NCBI GenBank assembly: GCA_964017045.1
Contig: OZ024798.1
Coordinates: forward strand, 10,561,793-10,625,792
Source: Omphiscola glabra
Lineage: Eukaryota > Mollusca > Gastropoda > Lymnaeidae
Direction: 5' to 3'
DNA length: 64,000 nucleotides
This document shows, piece after piece, positions 1 to 12,174 of this stretch. Position 1 is the stretch's first letter, and the number at the start of each line of letters is the position of its first letter. The notes below the pieces were generated by a model. It ran no database searches. It had not been told where the DNA came from and saw nothing but the letters and a program-made list of their open reading frames with translations. A program made the position numbers and the translations under genes.

Positions 1-291
1 TTTTTTTAAAATGTTATAAGTATTATTTTTTTGTTCATTGAAAAAAAAAAAAAAAAGTGAAAATAATTATCTTTATTCTTGATTGGATGTGTGGAATCAC
101 GTTTTTATATCACAGAGTTGGAGAAGAACTTTTGGGGTGGTCTTCGTCAGCGCAAAAAAGCCCGTGGCTATTAAAATTTATAGAAACAATGCTGTGGAAA
201 AAAGATGGGGGGGGGGGGGGGGGTGGTGTGGGGGGGGGGTATATACCACAGCCTTTTAACACACCATGCAAGAGAAGTGCCCGAAAGAGTG
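1..291. other. Left flank of the 27-bp array, with poly-A and poly-G tracts
   Basis: An AT-rich stretch with a poly-A run near 41-56 and G-rich runs at about 207-238. No gene is visible. The open frame that starts here only becomes long because it runs into the 27-bp array. Confidence 0.6.
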
Positions 292-3200
292 TGTCATTGG
301 TTTGTGTCATTGGTTTATGCCATAGAGAGTGTGTCATTGGTTTATGTCATAGAGATTGTGTCATTGGTTTATGTCATAGAGAGTGTGTCATTGGTTTGTG
401 TCATAGAGAGTGTGTCATTGGTTTATGCCATAGAGAGTGTGTCATTGGTTTATGTCATAGAGAGTGTGTCATTGGTTTATGTCATAGAGAGTGTGTCATT
501 GGTTTATGTCATAGAGAGTGTGTCATTAATTTATGTCATAAAGAGTGTGTCATTGGTTTATGTCATAGAGAGTGTGTCATTGGTTTATGCCATAGAGAGT
601 GTGTCATTGGTTTATGTCATAGAGAGTGTGTCATTTGTTTATGTCATAAAGAGTGTGTCATTGGTTTATGTCATAAAGAGTGCGTTATTGGTTTATGTCA
701 TAGAGAGTGTGTCATTGGTTTATGTCATAGAGAGTGTGTCATTGGTTTATGCCATAGAGAGTGCCTCATTGGTTTATGCCATAGAGAGTGTGTCATTGGT
801 TTATGTCATAGAGAGTGTGTCATTGGTTTATGTCATAGAGAGTGTGTCATTGGTTTATGTCATAAAGAGTGTGTCATTGGTTTATGTCATAAAGAGTGCG
901 TTATTGGTTTATGTCATAGAGAGTGTGTCATTGGTTTATGTCATAGAGAGTGTGTCATTGGTTTATGCCATAGAGAGTGCCTCATTGGTTTATGCCATAG
1001 AGAGTGTGTCATTGGTTTATGTCATAGAGAGTGTGTCATTTGTTTATGTCATAGAGAGTGTGTCATTGGTTTATGCCATATAGAGTGTGTTATTGGTTTA
1101 TGTCATAGAGAGTGTGTCATTGGTTTATGTCATAGAGAGTGTGTTATTGGGTTATGTCATAGAGAGTGTGTCATTGGTTTATGTCATAGAGAGTGTGTCA
1201 TTGGTTTATGTCATAGAGAGTGTGTCATTGGTTTGTGTCATAGAGAGTGTGTCATTGGTTTATGCCATATAGAGTGTGTTATTGGTTTATGTCATAGAGA
1301 GTGTGTCATTGGTTTATGTCATAGAGAGTGTGTCATTGGTTTATGCCATAGAGAGTGTGTCATTGGTTTATGTCATAGAGATTGTGTCATTGGTTTATGT
1401 CATAGAGAGTGTGTCATTGGTTTGTGTCATAGAGAGTGTGTCATTGGTTTATGCCATAGAGAGTGTGTCATTGGTTTATGTCATAGAGAGTGTGTCATTG
1501 GTTTATGTCATAGAGAGTGTGTCATTGGTTTATGTCATAGAGAGTGTGTCATTAATTTATGTCATAAAGAGTGTGTCATTGGTTTATGTCATAGAGAGTG
1601 TGTCATTGGTTTATGCCATAGAGAGTGTGTCATTGGTTTATGTCATAGAGAGTGTGTCATTTGTTTATGTCATAAAGAGTGTGTCATTGGTTTATGTCAT
1701 AAAGAGTGCGTTATTGGTTTATGTCATAGAGAGTGTGTCATTGGTTTATGTCATAGAGAGTGTGTCATTGGTTTATGCCATAGAGAGTGCCTCATTGGTT
1801 TATGCCATAGAGAGTGTGTCATTGGTTTATGTCATAGAGAGTGTGTCATTGGTTTATGTCATAGAGAGTGTGTCATTGGTTTATGTCATAAAGAGTGTGT
1901 CATTGGTTTATGTCATAAAGAGTGCGTTATTGGTTTATGTCATAGAGAGTGTGTCATTGGTTTATGTCATAGAGAGTGTGTCATTGGTTTATGCCATAGA
2001 GAGTGCCTCATTGGTTTATGCCATAGAGAGTGTGTCATTGGTTTATGTCATAGAGAGTGTGTCATTTGTTTATGTCATAGAGAGTGTGTCATTGGTTTAT
2101 GCCATATAGAGTGTGTTATTGGTTTATGTCATAGAGAGTGTGTCATTGGTTTATGTCATAGAGAGTGTGTTATTGGGTTATGTCATAGAGAGTGTGTCAT
2201 TGGTTTATGTCATAGAGAGTGTGTCATTGGTTTATGTCATAGAGAGTGTGTCATTGGTTTGTGTCATAGAGAGTGTGTCATTGGTTTATGCCATATAGAG
2301 TGTGTTATTGGTTTATGTCATAGAGAGTGTGTCATTGGTTTATGTCATAGAGAGTGTGTCATTGGTTTATGTCATAGAGAGTGTGTCATTGGTTTATGTC
2401 ATAGAGAGTGTGTCATTGGTTTATGTCATAGAGAGTGTGTCATTGGTTTATGTCATAGAGAGTGTGTCATTGGTTTATGTCATAGAGAGTGTGTCATTGG
2501 TTTATGTCATAGAGAGTGTGTCATTGGTTTATGTCATAGAGAGTGTGTCATTGGTTTATGCCATAGAGAGTGTGTCATTGGTTTATGTCATAGAGAGTGT
2601 GTCATTGGTTTATGTCATAGAGAGTGTGTTATTGGTTTATGACATAGAGAGTGTGTCATTGGTTTATGTCATAGAGAGTGTGTCATTGGTTTATGTCATA
2701 GAGAGTGTGTCATTGGTTTATGTCATAGAGAGTGCGTTATTGGTTTATGTCATAGAGAGTGCGTCATTGGTTTATGTCATAGAGAGTGTGTCATTGGTTT
2801 ATGTCATAGAGATTGTGTCATTGGTTTATGTCATAGAGAGTGTGTCATTGGTTTATGTCATAGAGAGTGTGTCATTGGTTTATGTCATAGAGAGTGTGTC
2901 ATTGGTTTATGTCATAGAGAGTGTGTCATTGGTTTATGTCATAGAGAGTGTGTCATTGGTTTATGCCATTGAGAGTATGTCATTGGTTTATGTCATAGAG
3001 AGTGTGTCATTGGTTTATGTCATAGAGAGTGTGTCATTGGTTTATGTCATAGAGAGTGTGTCATTGGTTTATGTCATAGAGAGTGTGTCATTGGTTTATG
3101 TCATAGAGAGTGTGTCATTGGTTTATGTCATAGAGAGTGCGTCATTGGTTTATGTCATAGAGAGTGTGTCATTGGTTTATGCCATAGAGAGTGTGTCATT

Positions 3201-5626
3201 GGTTTATGCCATAGAGATTGTGTCATTTTTTTATGTCATAGAGAGTGTGTCATTGGTTTATGTCATAGAGAGTGTGTTATTGGTTTATGACATAGAGAGT
3301 GTGTCATTGGTTTATGTCATAGAGAGTGTGTCATTGGTTTATGTCATAGAGAGTGTGTCATTGGTTTATGTCATAGAGAGTGCGTTATTGGTTTATGTCA
3401 TAGAGAGTGTGTCATTGGTTTATGTCATAGAGAGTGTATCATTGGTTTATGTCATAGAGAGTGCGTCATTGGTTTATGTCATAAAGAGTGCGTCATTGGT
3501 TTATGTCATAAAGAGTGCGTTATTGGTTTATGTCATAGAGAGTGCGTCATTGGTTTATGCCATAGAGAGTGTGTCATTGGTTTATGTCATAGAGAGTGTG
3601 TCATTTGTTTATGTCATAGAGAGTGTGTCATTGGTTTATGCCATATAGAGTGTGTTATTGGTTTATGTCATAGAGAGTGTGTCATTGGTTATGTCATAAA
3701 GAGTGTGTCATTGGTTTATGTCATAGAGAGTGTGTCATTGGTTTATGTCATAGAGAGTGTGTCATTGGTTTATGCCATAGAGAGTGTGTCATTGGTTTAT
3801 GTCATAGAGAGTGTGTTATTGGTTTATGACATAGAGAGTGTGTCATTGGTTTATGTCATAGAGAGTGTGTCATTGGTTTATGTCATAGAGAGTGTGTCAT
3901 TGGTTTATGTCATAGAGAGTGCGTTATTGGTTTATGTCATAGAGAGTGCGTCATTGGTTTATGTCATAGAGAGTGTGTCATTGGTTTATGTCATAGAGAG
4001 TGTGTTATTGGTTTATGTCATAGAGAGTGCGTTATTGGTTTATGTCATAGAGAGTGTGTTATTGGTTTATGTCATAGAGAGTGTGTCATTGGTTTATGTC
4101 ATAGAGAGTGCGTTATTGGTTTATGTCATAGAGAGTGTGTTATTGGTTTATGTCATAGAGAGTGTGTCATTGGCTTATGTCATAGAGAGTGCGTCATTGG
4201 TTTATGTCATAGAGAGTGCGTTATTGGTTTATGTCATAGAGAGTGTGTCATTGGTTTATGTCATAGATAGTGTGTCATTGGTTTATGTCATAGATAGTGT
4301 GTCATTGGTTTATGTCATAGAGAGTGCGTCATTGGTTTATGTCATAGAGAGTGTATTATTGGTTTATGTCATAGAGAGTGTGTTATTGGTTTATGTCATA
4401 GAGAGTGTGTTATTGGTTTATGTCATAGAGAGTGCGTCATTGGTTTATGTCATAGAGAGTGCGTTATTGGTTTATGTCATAGAGAGTGTGTCATTGGTTT
4501 ATGTCATAGAGAGTGTGTCATTGGTTTATGTCATAGATAGTGTGTCATTGGTTTATGTCATAGAGAGTGCGTCATTGGTTTATGTCATAGAGAGTGTATT
4601 ATTGGTTTATGTCATAGAGAGTGTGTCATTGGTTTATGTCATAGAGAGTGCGTCATTGGTTTATGTCATAGAGAGTGTATTATTGGTTTATGTCATAGAG
4701 AGTGTGTTATTGGTTTATGTCATAGAGAGTGTGTCATTGGTTTATGTCATAGAGAGTGTGTCATTAGTTTATGTCATAGAGAGTGTGTTATTGGTTTATG
4801 TCATAGAGAGTGTGTCATTGGTTTATGTCATAGAGAGTGTGTCATTGGTTTATGTCATAGAGAGTGTGTTATTGGTTTATGTCATAGAGAGTGTGTCATT
4901 GGTTTGTGTCATAGAGAGTGTGTCATTGGTTTATGCCATATAGAGTGTGTTATTGGTTTATGTCATAGAGAGTGTGTCATTGGTTTATGTCATAGAGAGT
5001 GTGTCATTGGTTTATGTCATAGAGAGTGTGTCATTGGTTTGTGTTATAGAGAGTGTGTCATTGGTTTATGTCATAGAGAGTGTGTCATTGGTTTATGTCA
5101 TAGAGAGTGTGTCATTGGTTTATGTCATAGAGAGTGTGTCATTGGTTTGTGTTATAGAGAGTGTGTCATTGGTTTATGTCATAGAGAGTGTGTCATTGGT
5201 TTATGTCATAGAGAGTGTGTCATTGGTTTATGTTATATAGATTGTGTCATTGGTTTATGTCATAAAGAGTGTGCCATTGGTTTATGTCATAAAGAGTGTG
5301 TCATTGGTTTGTGTCATAGAGATTGTGTCATTTGTTTATGTCATAAAGAGTGTGTCATTGGTTATGTCATAACGAGTGTGTCATTGGTTTATGTCATAAC
5401 GAGTGTGTCATTGGTTTATGTCATAACGAGTGTGTCATTGGTTATGTCATAACGAGTGTGTCATTGGTTATGTCATAACGAGTGTGTCATTGGTTTATGT
5501 CATAACGAGTGTGTCATTGGTTTATGTCATAACGAGTGTGTCATTGGTTTATGTCATAACGAGTGTGTCATTGGTTTATGTCATAAAGATTGTGTCATTG
5601 GTTTGTGGCATAGAGAGTGTGTCAAT
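292..5626 (+). repeat. 27-bp minisatellite, about 197 units
   Basis: The unit is 27 bp and carries the core tcattggtttatgtcata followed by gagagtgtg. Variants include gtc/gcc, gagagt/aaagagt, gtgtcatt/gcgttatt and, at the far end, cataacgag. Because 27 is divisible by 3 and two frames lack stops, the array reads as 9-residue repeats (ECVIGLCHR in one frame, SVSLVYVIE in another). There is no start context, no non-repetitive domain and no codon-level conservation, so I do not call it a gene. Most units carry an inverted CCAAT box. A few 26-bp units occur (for example near 3690 and 5360-5470) and break the frames. Confidence 0.97.
304..2367 (+). repeat. Higher-order tandem duplication, 1,026 bp (38 units) x 2
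   Basis: Rare variants recur at an exact 1,026-bp offset: the gagattgtg variant at 351 and 1377, the in-frame stop variants near 1081 and 2107 and near 1270 and 2296, and the gggttatg variant near 1148 and 2174. Copy A runs from about 304 to 1329 and copy B from 1330 to about 2355; divergence is clear by 2368. The offset is exactly 38 units, which points to one recent block duplication by unequal exchange, or to an assembly duplication. Confidence 0.9.
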
Positions 5627-5763
5627 AGTTTATGCCCAGCTGCCTTGGTGTTGCAATCAACTAACTCTTGGATCGTATCGGTTTACTGATATCATACTGA
5701 TACCAATGACGATGACATAATACATCAATTATTACTATTTTGAGTGAACTGGTGTGACGTTGT

Positions 5764-6258
5764 CCTTAACTGTTACAGTACCTTCCCGTCTTACTGTCTC
5801 CATACCTTGCCGTCTTACCCTCTTATTACCTTGCCGTCTTACTGTCTCATATACCTTGTCGTCTTACTGTCTCCATACCTTTCCGTCTTACTGTCTCCAT
5901 ACCTTTCCGTCTTACTGTCTCCATACCTTGCCGTCTTACTGTCTCCATACCTTGCCGTCTTACCCTCTCACTGCCTTGCCGTCTTACCCTCTCACTTCCT
6001 TGCCGTCTTTCCCCCTCACTGCCTTTCCGTCTTACCCCCTCACTGCCGTGCCGTCTTACCCCCTCACTGCCTTGACGTCTTCCCCTATCACTGCCTTGCC
6101 GTCTTACCCTTTCACTGCCTTGCCGTCTTGCCCTCTTACTGCCTTGTCGTCTTACCCCCTCACTGCCGTGCCGTCTTACCCTCTCACTACCTTGCCGTCT
6201 TACCCTCCCACTACCTTGCCGTCTTACCCTCCCACTGCCTTGCCGTCCCACCTCTTTT
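5764..6258 (+). repeat. 24-bp pyrimidine-rich minisatellite, about 20 units
   Basis: The unit is close to ccttgccgtcttac followed by cctctcactg or tgtctccata. Several frames stay open because 24 is a multiple of 3. The first half is dominated by the tgtctccata form and the second half by the cctctcactg form. Confidence 0.93.
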
Positions 6259-6328
6259 GATGTCTTACTGTCTCAATGCGAGTTCACGAAACACCCAGTC
6301 TCCACAATGGTGCCACATGTATTCCTAA

Positions 6329-7022
6329 GTCCAGACGTATTAATCTCATATATTCCATAGTCCAGTCGTATTAAGCTCATATATTCCATAGTCCAGACGT
6401 ATTAAGCTCATATATTCCATAGTCCAGACGTATTAAGCTCATATATTCCATAGTCCAGACGTATTAAGCTCATATATTCCATAGTCCAGACGTATTAAGC
6501 TCATATATTCCATAGTCCAGACGTATTAAGCTCATATATTCCATAGTCCAGACGTATTAAGCTCATATATTCCATAGTCCAGACGTATTAAGCTCATATA
6601 TTCCATAGTCCAGGCGTATTAAGCTCATATATTCCATAGTCCAGAAGTATTAAGCTCATATATTCCATAGTCCAGACGTATTAAGCTCATATATTCCATA
6701 GTCCAGACGTATTAAGCTCATATATTCCATAGTCCAGACGTATTAAGCTCATATATTCCATAGTCCAGAAGTATTAAGCTCATATATTCCATAGTCCAGA
6801 CGTATTAAGCTCATATATTCCATAGTCCAGACGTATTAAGCTCATATATTCCATAGTCCAGACGTATTAAGCTCATATATTCCATAGTCCAGATGTATTA
6901 AGCTCATATATTCCATAATCCAGACCTATTAATGTTAATGTATATTCATAGTCGAGACGTATTAAGCTCATATATTCCATAGTCCAGACGTATTAAGCTC
7001 ATATATTCCATAGTACAGACGC
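6329..7022 (+). repeat. 31-bp minisatellite, about 22 units
   Basis: Unit gtccagacgtattaagctc followed by atatattccata. Most units are identical or differ at one base (agacg/agaag/aggcg). The last few units (from about 6910) are diverged and contain an insertion, as is typical of an array edge. Confidence 0.95.
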
Positions 7023-8110
7023 ATTAAACTAATGTCATGAATATCCACATTTGTACGTTGGTCGGATCTGGCTCACGCAGGGAGAGAACTCATCCACGAA
7101 TCATCATTGGACATTAGCATTGGAGTCGCGATTCTTTGGACTCCGAATGTAAGAAATGGGAAATCAAAGGGAGTGGGGGTGGGGGAGGGGGGTGGTGGGG
7201 GTGAGATCTCACAACATCATAGCTGTATAAGTTAACGAATGCTTGACAGCCTTGGGCAATGTATCCAACTCTTGTTGCACTTTGTTCCGTCATTTCTAAC
7301 GTGTAGAAAAACCAGTCAGCCCATACTGTTTTTTAGTCATCAGCATGTCTGATCTGACGGGGAGGTCAGTCTGTCACAGGGGCGACTCGGCGCTCCTCTC
7401 CCCACCTCCCATATCAGAATTATACTTGAGGCTCATCTCTTCTGTATAACAACAAAAAAAAATATAACTATTGTGTTACAAATGTTTCTTTTTTTTAAAA
7501 AAAAAACGTACAGGGTGTCCCAAAATAATTCCTTGCACTGCACGTATTTTTGTCACCTACATCAAATGTTGATTTAACAAGAAGATCGCAATAGAAAATT
7601 TTCATTCTAATTAGCCGCAGCTATTGTTAGAAAATCTAGTAGACTGCTGCGTCATAATATCCATAGGGTTGGATATTATTGCTTCAGCACCCTTCGGTAT
7701 TTGAATATGGATAATCAAGTATACGTGTACTAAGTTTGGTCAAGAGCCATCCATTCGTGTAGGGGAGTAATTTTTTGGTAAATTTACACAAGTACGAATT
7801 TAGGGCGCCCGACCCGAAAGGAATATTATTTTTTAAAGTTCAACAGCCCCCCCCCCTTTTTTTTCCCTAAGTATTTCATTCTGGATAATGATGGATATAT
7901 GTGCCAAGTTTGGTCAAGATCCATCAATCCATGTAAATACTTTTGCGGAACTAATGAACAAATCCACATACAAACCCATACATTTCCCCGTACATATTAT
8001 ACATATATGATGAATCCAGGAGCACTATGATAACTAAAGAAAATGTTATGTTTAAACAATTTTATATTTATTCTATTTTATTTAAATTAAGACAAAAAAT
8101 AAATTCAAAT
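7023..8110. other. Unique or retroelement-like spacer
   Basis: No gene is seen. Two related segments, at about 7735-7770 and 7905-7940, share aagtttggtcaaga and a following ccatc motif, which looks like duplicated tails of an old interspersed element. At 7511 the string cagggtgtcccaaaa looks like a DNA-transposon terminus, but I found no matching second end. G-rich and poly-C runs are present at 7170-7205 and 7847-7856. Confidence 0.4.
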
Positions 8111-8127
8111 TGTGATAATTACCGAGC

Positions 8128-8345
8128 GAGCCGAAACTTCAATTGTTTCCAAAACTTCAATTGTTTCCGAGCCGAAACTTCAATTGTTGCCGAGCCGAAA
8201 CTTCAATTGTTTCCAAGACCGAAACTTCAATTGTTGCCGAGCCGAAACTTCAACTGTTTCCAAGACCGAAACTTCAATTGTTGCCGAACCGAAACTTCAA
8301 TTGTTCCCGAACCGAAACTTCAATTGTTGCCGAACCGAACCCAAG
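8128..8345 (+). repeat. 23/24-bp minisatellite, about 9 units
   Basis: Unit ccgaaacttcaattgtt followed by gccgag (23 bp) or tccaaga (24 bp). The mixture of two unit lengths gives several short open frames with the peptide ETSIV. None is a gene. Confidence 0.93.
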
Positions 8346-9781
8346 CTTGAATTGCCACCGATCTGGACCCGAACTTGTAAAAGAGGATTCGATCCCCTAT
8401 AACTAATGTGTAAACTAGCCACTCCACCGTGTTGCCTTCAAGTCTCCTCAACCTACACTTAAGACAAGTGTCCCAGGAAGCCGTCAATGCTACCCATAAA
8501 CCCCCATAAATTATATAACTTACGAGAACCGGCATCTAAACGAGGGAGAGGGGGGGACATAACTCCTGCAAGGGGGTCATTAACTCTAGTCTATGGTAAT
8601 TATATGTGCATAATAGATCATGTCCTCTATCCCTCAAACCGCCTCGCCCTGGCGATGTGTTGGTCACAAATTCGATCCTACACACTGTACAGGCATCGAT
8701 TCAGCATAATCATGCCATATCGGGAATAGGGCTAATTTAAAAAAAAAATCTCATTATGGTAGGCGTATGAAGGAACTGTTCTCAGAAGTTCGTGTTTTAG
8801 GGGGGGGGGGGGGGGGGGTTACGATGTATTTCATGCATAAAGCAAATGGGACACACACTAACACAACCAAAATTTGCCTGGTACACACTAACACGGCCAA
8901 AAATTGCCTGGTACACACGAATTGGTCCCAGCCCCGAACCCAGATTTATTAAATAGACTTCTTGAGTCTTGACTTCTTTTACCTTAAATCACATAAACTT
9001 TATTTTTATTATGTGATCGGCAAACTCGATATGAATCTCTACTAACTGTATCACCCTTTAATTCTACAAATTATTTATAATTTAGGTCTTAATATAAATA
9101 TTAAAAAAACCTGTTTGAAGAAAAAAATCCCTAGAAAGGACAGATGAGATGTTTTATGCTCAAGGAAAAAAAAAATATATATATTTTATAAATTGACATG
9201 ACCTTGACATGAGGCTAACGCATCGAAACATTAAATATTCTCTGGTTTTTTGCTTGTTGGTTTTTTTTGTTGTTGTTGACCCATTTGTGCGGACCGGTAA
9301 CGTAAGGCTCGCGGTACCGGTCCGCAGACCACCCCTTTGGGAAACACTGGTCCACTCCTCTACAGTTGAAAATTTCCTCTCCTTCTTCTCCTCCGCGGGT
9401 CATAAATATATCCCCCCCCCCCCCAAACTCATTTCGCCAGCTGCCTGTTACAGTTACGGTCAGTGGGCTGTAAAACACCTGGACAAAATGACCCACCTTA
9501 AAAGTTACACACACACGCACAAGGGGGGGGGGTGTGGTGGTGTACGCTTTGACACTACTGACATTTCCTGTCAATGTGGGGGGAGAGAGGGGGGGGGGCG
9601 GGGGATCAAATGGTCGGAACACCCAATGGGATCTTTCAGTACACTAGACCAGTGGTCCGTTTGGCTTTGATGAATGCGGAGAACATTAATTGACTCCATC
9701 ATTTGCTCACTACTTGGTTTGAATGAGAAAAACCGTCTTTTGTCGGTTATCCTTGGCAGGCATCGTTCATGGCCATTAGAG
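8346..9781. other. Spacer with small repeats and a hAT fragment
   Basis: No gene is seen. It contains a poly-G run at about 8801-8818, three approximately 30-bp units around acacactaacac (8848-8925), poly-C and G-rich runs near 9411-9424 and 9520-9602, and a truncated hAT end described separately. Confidence 0.5.
9286..9350 (-). mobile_element. Truncated end of a hAT-like MITE
   Basis: The stretch ggtaccggtccgcagacc followed by acccctttgggaaacactg matches, in reverse complement, the left terminus of the element at 58923-59108 (cagcgctactcaaagtggtg then gtccgcggaccgg). Only one end is present, so no TSD can be assigned. Confidence 0.6.
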
Positions 9782-9985
9782 TAGCGGGTTCTCAACCTGT
9801 GACTGTGGGTCGCGGCCACTTTGTGGGGGTCGAATGACCCTTACACATGGGTCGACTAAGACGTCTGGGAAACACATATTTATGACGTAGCAAAGAAAAT
9901 AATTTTATGGTTGGGGAGGTCGCCACAACATGACACGAGGAACTGTCTTAAAGGGTCGCGGCATTAGGAAGGTTGGGAACCACTG
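9782..9985 (+). mobile_element. SPIN-like hAT MITE, copy 1 (204 bp)
   Basis: Begins tagcgggttctcaacctgt and ends aaggttgggaaccactg, with internal motifs gggtcgaatgaccct and aaaataattttatggttg shared by the other copies. Flanks CATTAGAG and CCATAGAG are an imperfect 8-bp TSD (6 of 8). Non-coding. An old, diverged copy. Confidence 0.85.
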
Positions 9986-10100
9986 CCATAGAGTGTGGCC
10001 TCAGTGTGAGCCCTGGATTTGACTTTGTACCGCGCTTCGAGCCTTCGGGGATGAAGCGTGATTTTTCAAATGAACTTTATTATTATTATTATGTTATAAC

Positions 10101-10366
10101 CAGGGCCGTACAGAGGAGAATATCAGCGCCCGGGGCGAAGTTTGAAAATGGCTCCCATCAATATTTAGAAGTAATAATAGCGGTTCCCGGTGCGGACCAG
10201 TAAAGATAAGATTTTCGCCTTCCCCTGGCCCACATATTTTTTTGGAAGTTCATGGGATTTTATCGTTTAATTCACTATTTAGGGTCCTATTGACAGACGG
10301 TTTAGGCACCACTGATATTGTCGCCCTGGTGGAGTGCCCCCTTCACCCACCCTCCACACAGACCTG
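10101..10366 (+). mobile_element. hAT-type MITE with perfect TSD (266 bp)
   Basis: Starts cagggccgtacag and ends cacacagacctg. It is flanked on both sides by GTTATAAC (10093-10100 and 10367-10374), a perfect 8-bp TSD. The interior has gcgcccggggcg and gtcgccctggtgg. Non-coding. The TSD length supports a hAT-superfamily source; the family is not recognised. Confidence 0.8.
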
Positions 10367-10425
10367 GTTATAACGGCCTTCAGCTCTTTAAATATCACAT
10401 TAAGCATAACGATATAGAATTTTCA

Positions 10426-10695
10426 CATAGCTTACCAGGACGGTAACACAGTCTATACTCTTCCACTTGGCGATTACTTCACATAGATTACCAGGACCGT
10501 AACACAGTCTATACTCTTCCACTTGGCGATTACTTCACATAGATTACCAGGACCGTAACACAGTCTATACTCTTCCACTTGGCGATTACTTCACATAGAT
10601 TACCAGGACCGTAACACAGTCTATACTCTTCCACTGGACGATTACTTCACATAGATTACCAGGACCGTAACAGCCAAGTGACGATTGCTTCACAT
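10426..10695 (+). repeat. 56-bp minisatellite, about 4.5 units
   Basis: Unit begins cacatagattaccaggacc and continues taacacagtctatactcttc. The first four units are nearly identical; the last is truncated after the second ccgtaaca. Confidence 0.93.
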
Positions 10696-11355
10696 GAATC
10701 GAATAACTTTTGATCGTAATACAGGGTCGGATTTAATTCCCTAATTAAATCGTGTTCCTTTTTAAAAATTTTTTTTTTTTTAAAAATCCATTGACACAAT
10801 AAATAGGTAAGTACTGGAAAACACCATGCAAGAGAAGGGCACAAAATTATTTATTATTAAACTTTAAATTGTATTATAAAACAATAGGTACCAACTAAAT
10901 TAAAATAATAATTTTTTAAAAAAAATTCTCCTATATTTAATAAAAAGTTTATTGCACGCTACTGGTCCCTCTGTCGCTCACCCTAACCCGAACCCTAAAT
11001 CTATCATAAACAAAGGGAAGTGACTCCCAATAAGGGGACCACAACAGCACATTAGCCAATAAAAATCTTTTGGCCTCATGGCGTTCCTTAAGACCCTTCT
11101 GCACATACTTTCTCTGTCTACTGAAATTTAATAAATTTACAGATTCATTATTTTATATTTTGTAGTGCGCTTCGACTCGTCTTCGAAAGAAATATTGATC
11201 GAACCCGAACCGATGACATCGAACTCGAACCCTGCAGACGACCGAAACCGAACCGAACTTCTAAATGAGGGTTCGACTCCCATCTCTAAAGGAAAGTCTT
11301 TTTAAAAAATAAATTTTAATAATGTGTATTGGTTATATTGCCACCAAAACCGCTA
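10696..11355. other. AT-rich spacer
   Basis: No gene is seen. It contains homopolymeric T and A tracts. At 11263-11276 gagggttcgactcc resembles an RNA polymerase III B-box, but no convincing A-box or tRNA fold lies upstream, so I do not call a tRNA or SINE. Confidence 0.45.
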
Positions 11356-11530
11356 AGGAACACATCTCAAAGGCAGACCTAGGCCTAGATGGGTGGATGC
11401 TGTGGGGAAAATATCTACAGCAGCTGGGAATCCAAGCATGGGGGAAAGAAAAGCATCAGTTAGGTCTGAGTGGAAGGAAGTGGTGAGGCAGGCCACAGCA
11501 CTGGCGTCACAGGGATGGTTGGATGAAATT
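11356..11530 (+). pseudogene. LINE-like ORF2 C-terminal remnant
   Basis: In one frame (codons in phase with 11393) the sequence reads KGRPRPRWVDAVGK, then SEWKEVVRQATALASQGW. The order GRPR-x-RW-x-D near a terminal EW-x-x-VV-x-QA pattern is what is seen at the extreme C-terminus of many non-LTR retrotransposon endonuclease/reverse transcriptase proteins. Only about 55 codons remain: the RT and endonuclease domains are absent, and an in-frame taa lies just upstream. It is a 5'-truncated dead copy. The frame then runs into the 24-bp array at 11662. Clade not assigned. Confidence 0.6.
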
Positions 11531-11661
11531 CTTGACGTTCGATACCCACTTTCTTGTTCTATTTATTTCTCCACGACCTCGACCTCTTTTAACCTAATTG
11601 TGACCAAAAAACTATTTAAAAAAAACAACAACAACATATTAACAAACAAAAAAATGAAAGC

Positions 11662-12174
11662 AAGACCAACATTCTATGCTGTTCTTGATCTAACATTCTA
11701 TGCTGTTCTTGATCTAACATTCTATGCTGTTCTTGATCTAACATTCTATGCTGTTCTTGATCTAACATTCTATGCTGCTCTTGATCTAACATTCTATGCT
11801 GTTCTTGATCTAACATTCTATGCTGTTCTTGATCTAACATTCTATGCTGTTCTTGATCTAACATTCTATGCTGTTCTTGATCTAACATTCTATGCTGTTC
11901 TTGATCTAACATTCTATGCTGCTCTTGATCTAACATTATATGCTGTTCTTGATCCAACATTCTATGCTGTTCTTGATCTAACATTCTATGCTGTTCTTGA
12001 TCCAACATTCTATGCTGTTCTTGATCCAACATTGTATGCTGTTCTTGATCTAACATTCTATGCTGTTCTTGATCCAACATTGTATGCTGTTCTTGATCTA
12101 ACATTCTATGCTGTTCTTGATCCAACATTCTATGCTGTTTTTGATCCAACATTCTATGCTGTTCTTGATCTAAT
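11662..12174 (+). repeat. 24-bp minisatellite, about 21 units
   Basis: Unit acattctatgctgttcttg followed by atcta, with ctca/ccaa and ttcta/tgta variants clustering toward the 3' end. Because 24 is a multiple of 3 it is open on both strands (FYAVLDLT on +, MLDQEQHR on -). Neither is a gene. Confidence 0.96.

Noticed and set aside
57..2642. 861-codon open frame rich in ECVIGLCHR
   Set aside because: It is the 27-bp array read in a stop-free frame; a second frame is equally open, and there is no domain or promoter evidence.
292..5626. CRISPR-like array
   Set aside because: There are no unique spacers between units and no cas genes, and the sequence is eukaryotic; it is a direct tandem minisatellite.
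11263..11276. B-box-like ggttcgactcc, possible tRNA or SINE
   Set aside because: No A-box at the right distance and no cloverleaf could be drawn.
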